A stretch of DNA of 64,000 nucleotides from Solirubrobacter deserti (GCF_027587175.1 NZ_JAPCID010000022.1:1-64000); one strand, 5' to 3'. Shown: positions 41,433-50,238, counted from the stretch's first letter. Numbers and translations: made by a program. The notes: generated from the sequence alone by a model not told the origin.

Positions 41433-41852
41433 GTGAGCGACGTGATCGCCGGTCTGCGACGCGACCTGGAACAGCGGTTGAACGACATCGAGCGCCAGCT
41501 GGCGGAGCACGAGCCGCTGCTGCGTGAGCGTGAGCAGATCCAGGCGGCGCTGGAGCAGCCGCCGTTCGCGAGCTCGCCCCGTCCCGTGGCGGCCAAGCGC
41601 GCGCCCGCGCGCAAGGCGGCGGCCAAGCGGGCACCGCGTGGCGCCAACCGCGAAGCGATCCTCAAGGCGGTGGACGAGCGTCCGGGCGCGAGCGCGACGG
41701 AGATCGCCGACGTCACGAACATCTCGCGCGCGGTGACCTACAACACGCTCGCCAAGCTGGTCGAGCAGGGCCGGCTGGAGAAGGCGGAGCTGCCCGGCGG
41801 CCAGACCGGTTACAAGCCCGCAACGCCGGCCGAACCCCAGCCGGGCCTATAG
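41433..41852 (+). CDS. Coiled-coil winged-helix DNA-binding protein
   Basis: 139 residues from GTG 41433. An N-terminal heptad-like helix (LRRDLEQRLNDIERQLAEHEPLLREREQIQAAL), an Ala/Lys/Arg-rich basic linker and a C-terminal winged helix (ANREAILKAVDERPGASATEIADVTNISRAVTYNTLAKLVEQGRL) are seen. The layout suggests a dimeric nucleoid or regulatory DNA-binding protein. A Shine-Dalgarno GGAAGGAG lies before the start. It precedes the transsulfuration genes, which it might regulate. Confidence 0.78.
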   Translation: MSDVIAGLRRDLEQRLNDIERQLAEHEPLLREREQIQAALEQPPFASSPRPVAAKRAPARKAAAKRAPRGANREAILKAVDERPGASATEIADVTNISRAVTYNTLAKLVEQGRLEKAELPGGQTGYKPATPAEPQPGL

Positions 41853-41853
41853 T
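41848..41853 (+). promoter_or_regulatory. Probable -10 hexamer (TATAGT) of the cbs operon
   Basis: TATAGT, one base from consensus, overlaps the stop of the preceding gene and ends 7 bases before ATG 41861, again implying a leaderless message. Confidence 0.5.
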
Positions 41854-41860
41854 CGGCAGC

Positions 41861-43246
41861 ATGACGCGCACGGCGACGACACCCGAGATCAAGGACTCCA
41901 TCCTCGACACGGTCGGCGAGACGCCGCTCGTGCGCCTGAGCCGGATCGCGCAGGGCTGTGCGCCACAGGTCGTGGCGAAGGTCGAGTACTTCAACCCCGG
42001 CGGCTCCATCAAGGACCGCGTCGCGGTCGCGATGATCGAGGCCGCCGAGCGCGACGGCCGGCTGCGGCCGGGCGGCACGATCATCGAGCCGACCTCCGGC
42101 AACACCGGCGCGGGCCTCGCGGTCGCCGCTCGTCTGAAGGGCTACCGCGTGATCGCGGTCATGCCGGACAAGATGTCGCGCGAGAAGATCGACCTGCTGC
42201 GCGCCTATGGCGCCGAGGTCGTCGTCTGCCCGACCGACGTGGACCCGTCCTCGCCGCAGTCCTACTACCGCGTGGCCGAGCGCCTGACGCGTGAGATCCC
42301 CGGCGGGTTCCAGCCCAACCAGTACGCGAACGCGGCCAACCCGGAGGCGCACTACCTGAGCACCGGGCCGGAGCTGTGGCGCCAGACGGGCGGGAAGATC
42401 ACGCACTTCGTGGCCGGCGTCGGCACGGGCGGCACGATCACCGGCACCGCGCGCTACCTGAAGGAGCAGAACCCGAAGATCGAGGTCATCGGCGCTGATC
42501 CTGTCGGCTCGATCTACTCCAACGAGGAGGTACACCCGTACCTGGTCGAGGGCGTGGGCGAGGACTTCTGGCCGTCCACGTACGACCCGTCGCTGGTCGA
42601 CCGCTACGTGACGGTGTCCGACCGCGACTCGTTCCTGACGACGCGCCGGCTGGCCGAGACCGAGGGCCTGCTGGTCGGCGGCTCGTGCGGGCTCGCGATG
42701 CACGCGGCGCTCGAGGTGGCCGCGTCGATCGACGATCCCAACGCGATGGTCGCCGTGATCCTGCCCGACGGCGGGCGCGGCTACCTGTCGAAGATCTTCA
42801 ACGACGAGTGGATGACCCAGCACGGCTTCCTCGAGCGCGGCGCGGACCGGACGGTCGGCGACGTGCTGAAGATGAAGACGCGCGCGGGGGAGATCCCGCC
42901 GTTCGTGGTCGTGCAGACGCACCAGACCGTCCGCGACGCGATCACGCTGCTGCACGAGCACCGCGTCTCCCAGCTGCCGGTGGTGTCGGCGGACGATCCG
43001 TACACGACCGTCGGCAGCGTCGGCGAGCGCGGGCTGCTGAAGGCGGCGATGGGTGACCCTGCGGTGATGTCGGCGGAGATCTCGGGCGTGATGGAGGCGC
43101 CGTTCGCGGGCGTGTCCACGAGCGATCCCGTGCGTGAGGCCGTCGAGCTGCTGACGGGCGACACGCAGGCGCTGATCGTCTCCGAGCACGGGCGCCCGGT
43201 CGGGATCGTCACGCGCACCGACCTGCTCGAGTCGCTGGTCGCATGA
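41861..43246 (+). CDS. cbs: Cystathionine beta-synthase
   Basis: 461 residues. PLP Lys51 sits in FNPGGSIKDR and the phosphate-binding loop SGNTG is at 79-83. A pair of CBS domains occupies about 335-458 (TVRDAITLLHEHRVSQLPVV; DPVREAVELLTGDTQALIV). It condenses serine with homocysteine to cystathionine, the first step of transsulfuration to cysteine. The second enzyme overlaps by four bases. The cysteine made could feed SufS. Confidence 0.95.
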   Translation: MTRTATTPEIKDSILDTVGETPLVRLSRIAQGCAPQVVAKVEYFNPGGSIKDRVAVAMIEAAERDGRLRPGGTIIEPTSGNTGAGLAVAARLKGYRVIAVMPDKMSREKIDLLRAYGAEVVVCPTDVDPSSPQSYYRVAERLTREIPGGFQPNQYANAANPEAHYLSTGPELWRQTGGKITHFVAGVGTGGTITGTARYLKEQNPKIEVIGADPVGSIYSNEEVHPYLVEGVGEDFWPSTYDPSLVDRYVTVSDRDSFLTTRRLAETEGLLVGGSCGLAMHAALEVAASIDDPNAMVAVILPDGGRGYLSKIFNDEWMTQHGFLERGADRTVGDVLKMKTRAGEIPPFVVVQTHQTVRDAITLLHEHRVSQLPVVSADDPYTTVGSVGERGLLKAAMGDPAVMSAEISGVMEAPFAGVSTSDPVREAVELLTGDTQALIVSEHGRPVGIVTRTDLLESLVA

Positions 43247-44310
43247 GGTTCGCGACGAAGGCGGTCCACGCCGGGCTCGAGCCCGAGCCCACCTACGGCG
43301 GCGTCGTGCCGCCGATCCACCAGGCGTCGACGTACGTGCAGCGCGCGGTCGGCGACTTCGTCGAGGACTTCGACTACTCGCGTTCCGCGAATCCCACGCG
43401 CGCGGCGCTGGAGCGGGCGATCGGGGAGCTCGAGGGCGGGTTCGGCTCCTGCTTCTCGTCCGGCATGGCGGCCGAGCACGCGCTCATCACCGCGGTGTGC
43501 GACGCGGGCGATCACGTCGTGATCCCGGACGATCTGTATGGCGGGACGTACCGGCTCGTCGACAAGGTGCTCAAGCGCTGGGGCCTGGAGTACACGATGG
43601 TCGACCAGACCAACCTCGACCTGGTCCACGCCTCGATGCGGCCCGAGACCAAGCTCGTGTGGATCGAGACGCCGACGAACCCGACGCTGAAGGTGATCGA
43701 CGTCGCGGGCATCATCGAGCGCGCCGGCGGCGCGTTCGTGGCGGTCGACAACACGTTCGCGACGCCCGTCTACCAGCGGCCGCTGGAGCTGGGGGCGGAC
43801 GCGGTCGTGCACTCGGCGACCAAGTACCTCGGCGGGCACTCGGACTCGGTGTCGGGCGCGGTCGTCGTGAGCGACGAAGAGCGCCACGCGGCCGTGCGGT
43901 TCGTGCAGAACTCGGTCGGCGCGGTCCCCGGGCCGCTGGACTGCTTCCTCGTGCACCGCGGGCTGCGGACGCTGCACCTGCGGATGGCGGCGCACACCGA
44001 GAACGCGCGTGTGGTCTCGCAGTGGCTGGAGGGTGTCGACGGCGTGAGCGACGTCTGCTGGCCCGGGTTCAGCGGCATGGTCTCGTTCCGCCACCCGGAC
44101 GCCGTGGCGCTGGTCGGGCGGACGAAGGTGTTTTCGCTGGCCGAGTCGCTCGGCGGCGTGGAGTCGCTGATCGAAGTCCCGCAGGCGATGACGCACGGGT
44201 CCGTGGAAGGGTCCGCGGCGGCCGTGCCGCCCGACCTCGTGCGGCTCTCGTGCGGCGTCGAGGCGCCCGAGGATCTCGTCGAGGATCTCGCTCAAGCCAT
44301 CGGCGCCTAG
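43243..44310 (+). CDS. Cystathionine gamma-lyase or gamma-synthase
   Basis: 355 residues of the Cys/Met PLP-dependent family. PLP Lys194 lies in HSATKYLGGHSD; YSRSANPTRAALERAIGELEGG and GVESLIEVPQAMTH are typical. Lyase and synthase cannot be separated by eye; coupling to cbs through an ATGA overlap favours the lyase, completing homocysteine-to-cysteine conversion. At 355 residues it is slightly shorter than the usual 380-390. Confidence 0.92.
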   Translation: MRFATKAVHAGLEPEPTYGGVVPPIHQASTYVQRAVGDFVEDFDYSRSANPTRAALERAIGELEGGFGSCFSSGMAAEHALITAVCDAGDHVVIPDDLYGGTYRLVDKVLKRWGLEYTMVDQTNLDLVHASMRPETKLVWIETPTNPTLKVIDVAGIIERAGGAFVAVDNTFATPVYQRPLELGADAVVHSATKYLGGHSDSVSGAVVVSDEERHAAVRFVQNSVGAVPGPLDCFLVHRGLRTLHLRMAAHTENARVVSQWLEGVDGVSDVCWPGFSGMVSFRHPDAVALVGRTKVFSLAESLGGVESLIEVPQAMTHGSVEGSAAAVPPDLVRLSCGVEAPEDLVEDLAQAIGA

Positions 44311-44375
44311 CGCCGATGTGACCAGCGGTGGGTTTCTTAACGTCTTCCCGACGCGATCGTCGGCATCCTAGTCTG

Positions 44376-45122
44376 ATGCTCCGGATCGCCCTCGCGGCCA
44401 CGGCCGCCGGCCTCGTCACGCTCGGTGGCGGGTACCTCGCGCTCGGCGCGGCCGGAGAAGAGCCCGCGGTGGCGCGCACGGCGGCGCCGGCGTCCTCGCC
44501 GATGATCGCTGCCGCGACGCCCGAGCCACAGGTCTCGCTCCCGCCGCTCCCCGAGGGGTCGCGGGCGAAGGCCGTCGCGCCGGTCGCGGGCGTCCAGAGC
44601 GCCACGCCGGCGGCGGGCACCGCGGACGCCGGGCTGACCGGCGCCGGTGACGCCAAGCCCACGACGGAAGCCTCCTCCGCCCCGCGCGGCAAGAGCCCGG
44701 GGACGGTCGCGGTCGACAAGGCGGTCGCGATCGGTGGCGGCGTCGCGCTGCCCCCGCTCGAGGCGCCCGAGGCGATCAAGAAGATGATCGAGGCCGGCAA
44801 CGGCATCGCGCGCACGCCCTACAAGTGGGGCGGCGGGCACGGCAAATGGCAGGACACCGGCTACGACTGCTCGGGCTCGGTCTCGTTCGTGCTCGCGGCC
44901 GCCGGGCTGCTCGACGGGCCGCTCGCCTCCGGTCCCCTGATGTCCTGGGGCGAGCCGGGGCGCGGCAAGTGGGTCACGATCTGGACCAACGCGGGCCACG
45001 TCTTCCTCGAGGTGGCGGGCATCCGCTTCGACACCTCCGCCCAGCGCGTCACGGGTTCGCGCTGGATCAACGAGATGCGCTCCACGGAAGGCTTCGTGGC
45101 GCGGCATCCGCCCGGGTTGTAA
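44376..45122 (+). CDS. Secreted NlpC/P60-like peptidoglycan hydrolase
   Basis: 248 residues started at ATG 44376, which puts a hydrophobic signal or anchor (about 3-27) at the N-terminus; a GTG at 44328 would displace it. A Pro/Ala-rich linker leads to a C-terminal domain with YKWGGGHGKWQDTGYDCSGSVSFVLAAAG, where the Cys is the nucleophile, and a His in NAGHVFLEVAG. This is the NlpC/P60 arrangement for cleaving peptide stems. The Gly-rich insert before DCSGS is common in Actinobacteria. Confidence 0.85.
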   Translation: MLRIALAATAAGLVTLGGGYLALGAAGEEPAVARTAAPASSPMIAAATPEPQVSLPPLPEGSRAKAVAPVAGVQSATPAAGTADAGLTGAGDAKPTTEASSAPRGKSPGTVAVDKAVAIGGGVALPPLEAPEAIKKMIEAGNGIARTPYKWGGGHGKWQDTGYDCSGSVSFVLAAAGLLDGPLASGPLMSWGEPGRGKWVTIWTNAGHVFLEVAGIRFDTSAQRVTGSRWINEMRSTEGFVARHPPGL

Positions 45123-45132
45123 GCCACCGGGA

Positions 45133-45241
45133 GGGGCTGCCGCCCCGCTCGCTCCACGACTGGGGTCCCGACCCCATGTACCCCATATGGGGGAGGGTCG
45201 ACTACTCCGGTTGCCAGCCGTTGTTCTCGTAGGAGACCCAG
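45133..45241 (+). promoter_or_regulatory. Possible structured leader with competing hairpins
   Basis: GGGGC/GCCCC (45133-45146), GGGGTC/GACCCC (45162-45175) and the palindrome CCCCATATGGGG (45181-45192) follow one another. GACCC (45170-45174) can instead pair with GGGTC (45195-45199), and GGGT-CTCC can pair with GGAGACCC (45232-45239), which contains the Shine-Dalgarno of the next gene. The exclusive pairings look switch-like, but high GC makes chance pairing common. Confidence 0.35.
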
Positions 45242-45490
45242 ATGCCCCGCTTCTTCCATGACACCGTTCCCGCTCTGCCCGCCGAGGTGCTGGCCGAGGT
45301 CGACGCTGCCTGGGAGCGGGCGCACGACCTGGTGGCCGACGAGCTCGAGCTGCACTTCGACGTGTCCGTCAGCGGGCGCGTGCGCGGCGAGCTGAGGGAC
45401 GCCTGCGGCGGTGAGCTCGTCGCGCGCCTGTCCGCCGCGGAGGCGCTCGCGCTGGCCTGCGGGGACGCGGAGTTGGCGCTCGCCGCATAG
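45242..45490 (+). CDS. Small acidic protein of unknown function
   Basis: 82 residues, no membrane segment or known motif; mostly helical with acidic and Ala/Leu content (EVLAEVDAAWERAHDLVADELELHFDVSVSGRVRGEL). A good Shine-Dalgarno AGGAG (45231-45235) lies 6 bases before the ATG, and the 119 bases upstream contain a hairpin series, so expression may be regulated at the RNA level. Confidence 0.6.
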   Translation: MPRFFHDTVPALPAEVLAEVDAAWERAHDLVADELELHFDVSVSGRVRGELRDACGGELVARLSAAEALALACGDAELALAA

Positions 45491-45522
45491 CTGCGCGAGG
45501 CGGCGGGCAGGATGAAGCCCGT

Positions 45523-46506
45523 ATGCCATCGCTACCGAAGAAGCTGATCGACACCGCGACCGACCTCGTCGGCAAGGCGGCCGGTCTCGCGGGCCGGGTC
45601 CTGAGCAGCGACGACGACACGTCGTCGGCTGAACCCAAGCCTGCGGCCTCGCCGGCGCCCGATGCCGTCGGGGCGCCGAAGATGGGAGCGCCCGCCGCGC
45701 CGAAGTCGGGCACGGCACGGACGTCGAAGGCCAAGGCGAAGGCGAAGCCCAGGCCGTCGGGCCGGGGTGCGGTGGCGAAGGCGGGGCCGAACGTGGAGCC
45801 GCTCGGGACGGCGAACGCCGCGGCCGCCACAGCGACCGAGGGCGTCGTCGCGACCGGTCAGGCCAAGCCCAAGCCGCGCGCGAAGACCAAACCGGCGGCG
45901 GCGAAGCCGGTCATCAAGAAGCCGGCGGCGGTGGTGAAGAAGACGCCCGCGGTCGCCAAGAAGGTGGCGGCGACCAAGCCGGAGGCGCCCGCGAAGAAGC
46001 CGGCGGTGGCCAAGAAGGTCGCGGCCACCAAGCCCGCGGCGCCCGCGAAGAAGCCCGCGGCGGCTGCGCCCGCGCCGCCCGCGACGGCGAAGCCCGCGGC
46101 GCCCTCCAAGAAGCCGGCGGCCAAGCTCGCGCCGCCCGCCAAGCCGACGGCGAAGGACGTCGCCCGAGCGGGCGCGTACCCGGGCACCGAGAAGGGCGGC
46201 TCGGCGGCGGCCAAGCCCAAGGCGGCCGCTGCGAAGAAGAAGGCCGCGGCGTCCACCGCCACGACGCCGACGCTCCCGCCCGAGCTCGAGGCCAAGAAGC
46301 CGGCCGCGGCGAAGAAGAAGCCCGCGGCGGGCGCCGCGAAGAAGCCCGCGGTCAAGTCCGCCGTGGCCAAGCCGGCCTCCAAGCCGCCGAGCGGGCAGAC
46401 CGCGCCCGCGACCGCCAAGCCGGAGGCGAAGGAGCCGCCGCAGACCGCGAACGGCGCCGCCGGGACGCCGCCGGACGGCGCGGTGCCGACGGGCCAGGAC
46501 AAGTAA
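45523..46506 (+). CDS. Ala/Lys/Pro-rich histone H1-like protein
   Basis: 327 residues. A short amphipathic N-terminus (MPSLPKKLIDTATDLVGKAAGLAG) precedes more than 250 residues of Lys-Lys-Pro-Ala-Ala type repeats (KKPAA, AAKKK), very basic and without hydrophobic core. This resembles H1-like tails and the C-terminal tail of mycobacterial HupB and suggests DNA compaction or binding to polyanions; it could also be a wall-associated protein. The repeats are irregular. Confidence 0.65.
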   Translation: MPSLPKKLIDTATDLVGKAAGLAGRVLSSDDDTSSAEPKPAASPAPDAVGAPKMGAPAAPKSGTARTSKAKAKAKPRPSGRGAVAKAGPNVEPLGTANAAAATATEGVVATGQAKPKPRAKTKPAAAKPVIKKPAAVVKKTPAVAKKVAATKPEAPAKKPAVAKKVAATKPAAPAKKPAAAAPAPPATAKPAAPSKKPAAKLAPPAKPTAKDVARAGAYPGTEKGGSAAAKPKAAAAKKKAAASTATTPTLPPELEAKKPAAAKKKPAAGAAKKPAVKSAVAKPASKPPSGQTAPATAKPEAKEPPQTANGAAGTPPDGAVPTGQDK

Positions 46507-46556
46507 GCAGCCTGTCCGCGCGCGAGGGCGGCCTCGCGCGCCTCGGCGTGCCCCAA

Positions 46557-46562
46557 TAGGGT
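46557..46562 (+). promoter_or_regulatory. Probable -10 hexamer (TAGGGT) of the AAA-protein gene
   Basis: TAGGGT ends 6 bases before ATG 46569. It is identical to the hexamer before the acyl-CoA ligase gene, with the same spacing. Confidence 0.45.
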
Positions 46563-46568
46563 CTACGG

Positions 46569-49430
46569 ATGCGCCCGATTCCCGCGACCCGCCTCGGCGA
46601 TGCTCATGGCCTCCTGCGCGCGATCGAGCAACGTGGGCGGCTGCGTACCGACGAGTTCGTCACCGAGTTCAACCTCGACGAGCTGTTCCCGCCCGGGCTC
46701 GAGAACGCGCTCGGGCGCCTGCGGCACTTCATCTCCTTCGGCCGGTTGGCGGGGCTCGTCAAGGAGGACCGCGGGGTCGTCGAGCTGACCGACATCGGCA
46801 AGCGCTACGTCCGCTCCGGCGATCCCGACGCGCCGTTCGACGTCAGCTCGCAGCAGGCCGAGTGGCTGCGCCGCCAGCTGCGCGAGCGCCATATGACCGA
46901 CTCGATCTTCCACGGGTTGGCGATCGGCCTGAGCCTGCTGGCGAGCGTCCCGCCCGGCACGCGCATCTCGACCATGGACTTCGGCCGCTCGATGGCCTAC
47001 CTCGGCCGCGCCGGCTGGGACAACGAGAACACGCTGCTGATCCAGGGCGAGCGCCACCTCACGTTGCTGCTCGACCTCGAGCTGATCGACGGCGGGCACC
47101 GCCTGACCGCGACGGGCGAGCAGCTCCGCGGCGAGCTCACCCTGCCGGTCCACATGTCCCTGGCCGACATCGCCGCGCAGCTGAATCCGGGCGGCGCCGA
47201 GGCCGTCCGCGCCGCGGCCGCGCACGAGTTCGCCGCTCCCGCCCCCGAGGTCGTCGAGCCCGAACCCGAGCCCGAGCCCGAGCCCGAGCCGGCGCCGGCC
47301 GAGCCGGCCCGCGACGAGAGCGGCGGCTACCACACCGTGATCTCCTCGGCCGCGGGCGGCGCCGACAACCCCGCCCGCCCGCCGATCGTCCCCCGCGCGA
47401 GCGAGGAGGTCCCGGTCTCCGAGCGCCCCCCGACCCCCAGCGGGGACCCGCTGCTCCCGTTCGCCGGCGCCCCGAGCGCGATGCCCGGCGTGACCCCGGG
47501 CGACCCGCTGAGCACCCCGTCGGTGCCCGGCGGACCCGCCGCCGCCCCGCCCTCGCCCGAGGAGCGCGCGTCGTGGCCGCCGCCGGCCGCAGACGCGGCG
47601 CCCTACTCGCCGGCGCCGCCCTCGTCCGCGCCCGGAGAGGTCCCCGCGGTGACGCCGTCATCGGCCCCGCCCACGTCGGCTCCGGCCGGAGACGCCGCGC
47701 CGCAGTCCTCGGTGCCGCCCGCCGGATATCGGGAGGAGACCTCCACGGCGCCGCCTTCGTCCGCGCCGGCTCCGGGCGAGGTCCCCGCCGTGACACCGTC
47801 GTCGACGCCGCCCGCCGCGGGAGACGCCGCCACGCCGCAGTCGTTCGCGCCGCCAGCCGCGGGCGAGGCCGTTGCGCCGCAGTCGTCGGCGCCGCCTGCC
47901 GCGGAGGACGCCGTCGCGCCGCACTCGCCGGCGCCGCCACGCGCGGACGAAGTGGCCGTGTCGCCGGAGTCGTCGGGTCCGCCTGCCGCGGAGGACGCCG
48001 TCGCGCCGCACTCGCCGGCGCCGCCAAGCGCGGACGGGGTGTCTGCGTCGTCGGACTCGTCGGAGACGCCTGCGGCGGGGGACGCCGTCGCGCCGCACTC
48101 GTCGGCTCCCCCGGTCGGAGACGCGGATGCCGTGTCGCCGGAGTCGTCGGGTCCGCCTGCTGCGGAGGACGCCGCCGCGCCGCAGTCGTTCACGCCGCCG
48201 GTCGGGGCCGGGGATGCCGCGTCGCCGGAGTCGTCGGCGCCGCCAGTCGGAGATGGGATGGCCGCGTCGCCGCAGTCGTCGGCGCCGCCGGCCGGAGCCG
48301 GAGACGCCGCGGCGTCGCAGTCGGCGCCGCCCGCCGGGTATTCGTCCGACGCGCCCGCGTCGTCCGCGCCGGCCCCCGGCGAGGTCCCGGCCGTGACGCC
48401 GTCGTCCGCGCCCCCTGCCGGGTCCGCCGCGCCGACGCGTTCGTCTGCGGCGCCTACGGAGTCCCCGGCGGGCGCGCCCGGCGAGGTTCCCGCGGTGTCG
48501 TCCACCACGTCGGCCGAGGATGGGGGCGCCGCGTTGTCGTCGTCGTCCGCCGCGGCCGGCGACGCCTCCGTCGCGCCGCCGCAGTCGTCGGCGCCGCCCG
48601 CCGCCGCGCCGCCGTCATCTCCGCCGGCCACAGGGAATGGCGCCGCCGCGCCTTTGCCGGACCCGGCCGGAGATGCCGCCGCTGCGTGGGTGTCCTCGGC
48701 TGCGTCAGCGATCGACGTCTCGCCGCCTCCCGCCGGGCCGGCGTTCGTGGACGTCGCCACGGTCCGCGCCGCGGGGATCTCCGCCGGGTTGCGGCTGCCC
48801 GCGGGCGTGTACGCGAACATCGCCGCGGCGCTCGCCACGGGCAAGCACCTGCTGCTCACCGGGGCGCCCGGCTCCGGCAAGACGACGCTGGCGATGGCGG
48901 TCACGCGCGCCGCGGCACAGGAGGGCAAGGCGCGCGGAGCCACCGTCGTCACCGGCGATCCGCGCGACGTGATCCCGGAGGCGGCGACTCAGGGCCGGTG
49001 GGTGATCGTCGACGAGCTCGACCCGGACGCGTTCACGAGCGCGCTCGCGCCGCTGAGCTCGTTCCTCGGCGGGGTGCCGGTCACGTTCGCGTCCGGGGAG
49101 GCGACGGCGGCCGAGGACTGGCGGCTGATCGCCACGTGGAACGACCCGCAGCCGCCGCGCGCGGCGATCCTGCGGCGGTTCGCGGTCGTCGACGTGCACG
49201 CCCCCGGCGGCGAGGAGCTACACGCCGCGATCCGGCACGCCGCCGGCCACGACGCGACCGCCACGGCTGCGGCGGAGAAGCTCGTCCACTACGCGGGCCG
49301 GGTCGGCACCGGCGTGCTGCTGGAGGCCGCGCAACACGCCGCGGCACGCCAGTCCGCGACGCCGACCGACCCCGACACGCTGGCCGCGGAGCTGATCGCC
49401 GCCTACATCGCGCCGCTGATCGAGCCGTGA
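46569..49430 (+). CDS. AAA-type ATPase with long Ser/Pro/Ala low-complexity linker
   Basis: 953 residues. Residues 1-205 form a globular region with a winged-helix-like start (LRTDEFVTEFNLDELFPPGLENALGRLRHFISFGRLAGLV). About 206-715 are low complexity, built of units such as SSAPPAAEDAVAPHS and APGEVPAVTPSS. The C-terminal 215 residues are an MoxR/McrB-like AAA domain: Walker A GAPGSGKTT at 765-773, Walker B WVIVDELDPDAF, sensor-1 region IATWNDPQ and an arginine pair in ILRRFAV. It is the largest gene of the window and overlaps the next by GTGA. The function is unknown. Confidence 0.75.
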   Translation: MRPIPATRLGDAHGLLRAIEQRGRLRTDEFVTEFNLDELFPPGLENALGRLRHFISFGRLAGLVKEDRGVVELTDIGKRYVRSGDPDAPFDVSSQQAEWLRRQLRERHMTDSIFHGLAIGLSLLASVPPGTRISTMDFGRSMAYLGRAGWDNENTLLIQGERHLTLLLDLELIDGGHRLTATGEQLRGELTLPVHMSLADIAAQLNPGGAEAVRAAAAHEFAAPAPEVVEPEPEPEPEPEPAPAEPARDESGGYHTVISSAAGGADNPARPPIVPRASEEVPVSERPPTPSGDPLLPFAGAPSAMPGVTPGDPLSTPSVPGGPAAAPPSPEERASWPPPAADAAPYSPAPPSSAPGEVPAVTPSSAPPTSAPAGDAAPQSSVPPAGYREETSTAPPSSAPAPGEVPAVTPSSTPPAAGDAATPQSFAPPAAGEAVAPQSSAPPAAEDAVAPHSPAPPRADEVAVSPESSGPPAAEDAVAPHSPAPPSADGVSASSDSSETPAAGDAVAPHSSAPPVGDADAVSPESSGPPAAEDAAAPQSFTPPVGAGDAASPESSAPPVGDGMAASPQSSAPPAGAGDAAASQSAPPAGYSSDAPASSAPAPGEVPAVTPSSAPPAGSAAPTRSSAAPTESPAGAPGEVPAVSSTTSAEDGGAALSSSSAAAGDASVAPPQSSAPPAAAPPSSPPATGNGAAAPLPDPAGDAAAAWVSSAASAIDVSPPPAGPAFVDVATVRAAGISAGLRLPAGVYANIAAALATGKHLLLTGAPGSGKTTLAMAVTRAAAQEGKARGATVVTGDPRDVIPEAATQGRWVIVDELDPDAFTSALAPLSSFLGGVPVTFASGEATAAEDWRLIATWNDPQPPRAAILRRFAVVDVHAPGGEELHAAIRHAAGHDATATAAAEKLVHYAGRVGTGVLLEAAQHAAARQSATPTDPDTLAAELIAAYIAPLIEP

Positions 49431-49783
49431 ACCTGCGACGGACCCCGGAGGAGCGGGCGGCGCTCGAGCGGGCCAAGCGGACGCTCGACACGCTCGACTT
49501 CTATCCCGAGCCGGTGGACATCGCCCGCGTGCGCATCCTGCACGTCCCGCGGCTGTTCAAGCTCCCCTGGTTCCGTCGCTTCCACGGCTACAACATGGGC
49601 CCGCTGATCCTGATCAAGCGCCCGCTCTACCAGTGCGCACCGAGCCTGATCGCGCACGAGCTCTGCCACGTGTGGCAGGACCAGGATCACCGGCTGCGAA
49701 TGTGGTGGAGCTACATCGCGCAGGGCTACAGCAACAACCCGCACGAGATCGAGGCGCGCAAGGCCGGAGCCGCAGCAGCCTGA
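49427..49783 (+). CDS. Small HExxH metallopeptidase-like protein
   Basis: 118 residues from GTG 49427, overlapping the AAA stop; the longer frame upstream is a shadow of the AAA gene. The zinc-site motif HELCH is at 77-81 in LIAHELCHVWQ, and the sequence is mostly helical with Trp-rich stretches (LPWFRRFHGYNMGP). It is too short for a full classical peptidase but resembles the minimal SprT/DUF-type HExxH proteins. Coupled to the AAA gene, it may act with it. Confidence 0.7.
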   Translation: MNLRRTPEERAALERAKRTLDTLDFYPEPVDIARVRILHVPRLFKLPWFRRFHGYNMGPLILIKRPLYQCAPSLIAHELCHVWQDQDHRLRMWWSYIAQGYSNNPHEIEARKAGAAAA

Positions 49784-50238
49784 TGGACGAACCCACGCTC
49801 ACCGCGATCGCCACCGCGCGCGCCTTCCAGCAGGCCTCGCAGGCCCAGCGCGTCGTCGTCATCCTCGACCGCCCGGACCAGGAGCCCGCGATGATCGAGG
49901 TCGACGAGTTCCTCGACGCCGAGGTCACCGAGGGCGAGCACGTCGCGACCGTCCCGCACAACGCCGCGCTGAACGCGCCCGCGAAGCCGCTCCCCGACAT
50001 CCGCCCGACCCCGCACACCGCGATCGACATCGACCTCGACACCGGCGAGCTCTCGGCGCCGCTCGGCACGGTCGAGCACCTGCGGGACTCGGTGCTCGCG
50101 CTCGCCGCCGCGTTCGGCGGCCTGACCGTCGCCAGTGCCGAGTTCGCCACCAACGACCCCGAGACGCCGATCACGTTCGCCGCACGCGTCGGCGAACCCG
50201 TCGTGCTCGGTGCCGGGGACGCCCAGTTCGAGCTGTGA
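49783..50238 (+). CDS. Conserved-style protein of unknown function
   Basis: 151 residues from ATG 49783, overlapping the previous stop by one base (TGATG). Features: AIATARAFQQASQAQRVVVILDRPDQEPAMIEVDEFLDAEVTEGEHVATVPH, then IDIDLDTGELSAPLGTVEHLRDSVLALAAAFGGLTVASAEF. No motif or membrane segment is recognised. The stop overlaps the acetyltransferase start (GTGA), so it belongs to the AAA-led operon. Confidence 0.65.
   Translation: MDEPTLTAIATARAFQQASQAQRVVVILDRPDQEPAMIEVDEFLDAEVTEGEHVATVPHNAALNAPAKPLPDIRPTPHTAIDIDLDTGELSAPLGTVEHLRDSVLALAAAFGGLTVASAEFATNDPETPITFAARVGEPVVLGAGDAQFEL

Noticed and set aside
47137-48952. Antisense frames in the low-complexity linker
   Set aside because: Repeats of GC-rich codons keep several frames open; compositions are extreme and no motif appears.
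46862-49430. Long alternative frame inside the AAA gene
   Set aside because: Only its last 118 codons (from 49427) show sensible protein; the rest is an Arg/Gly-rich shadow of the AAA gene.
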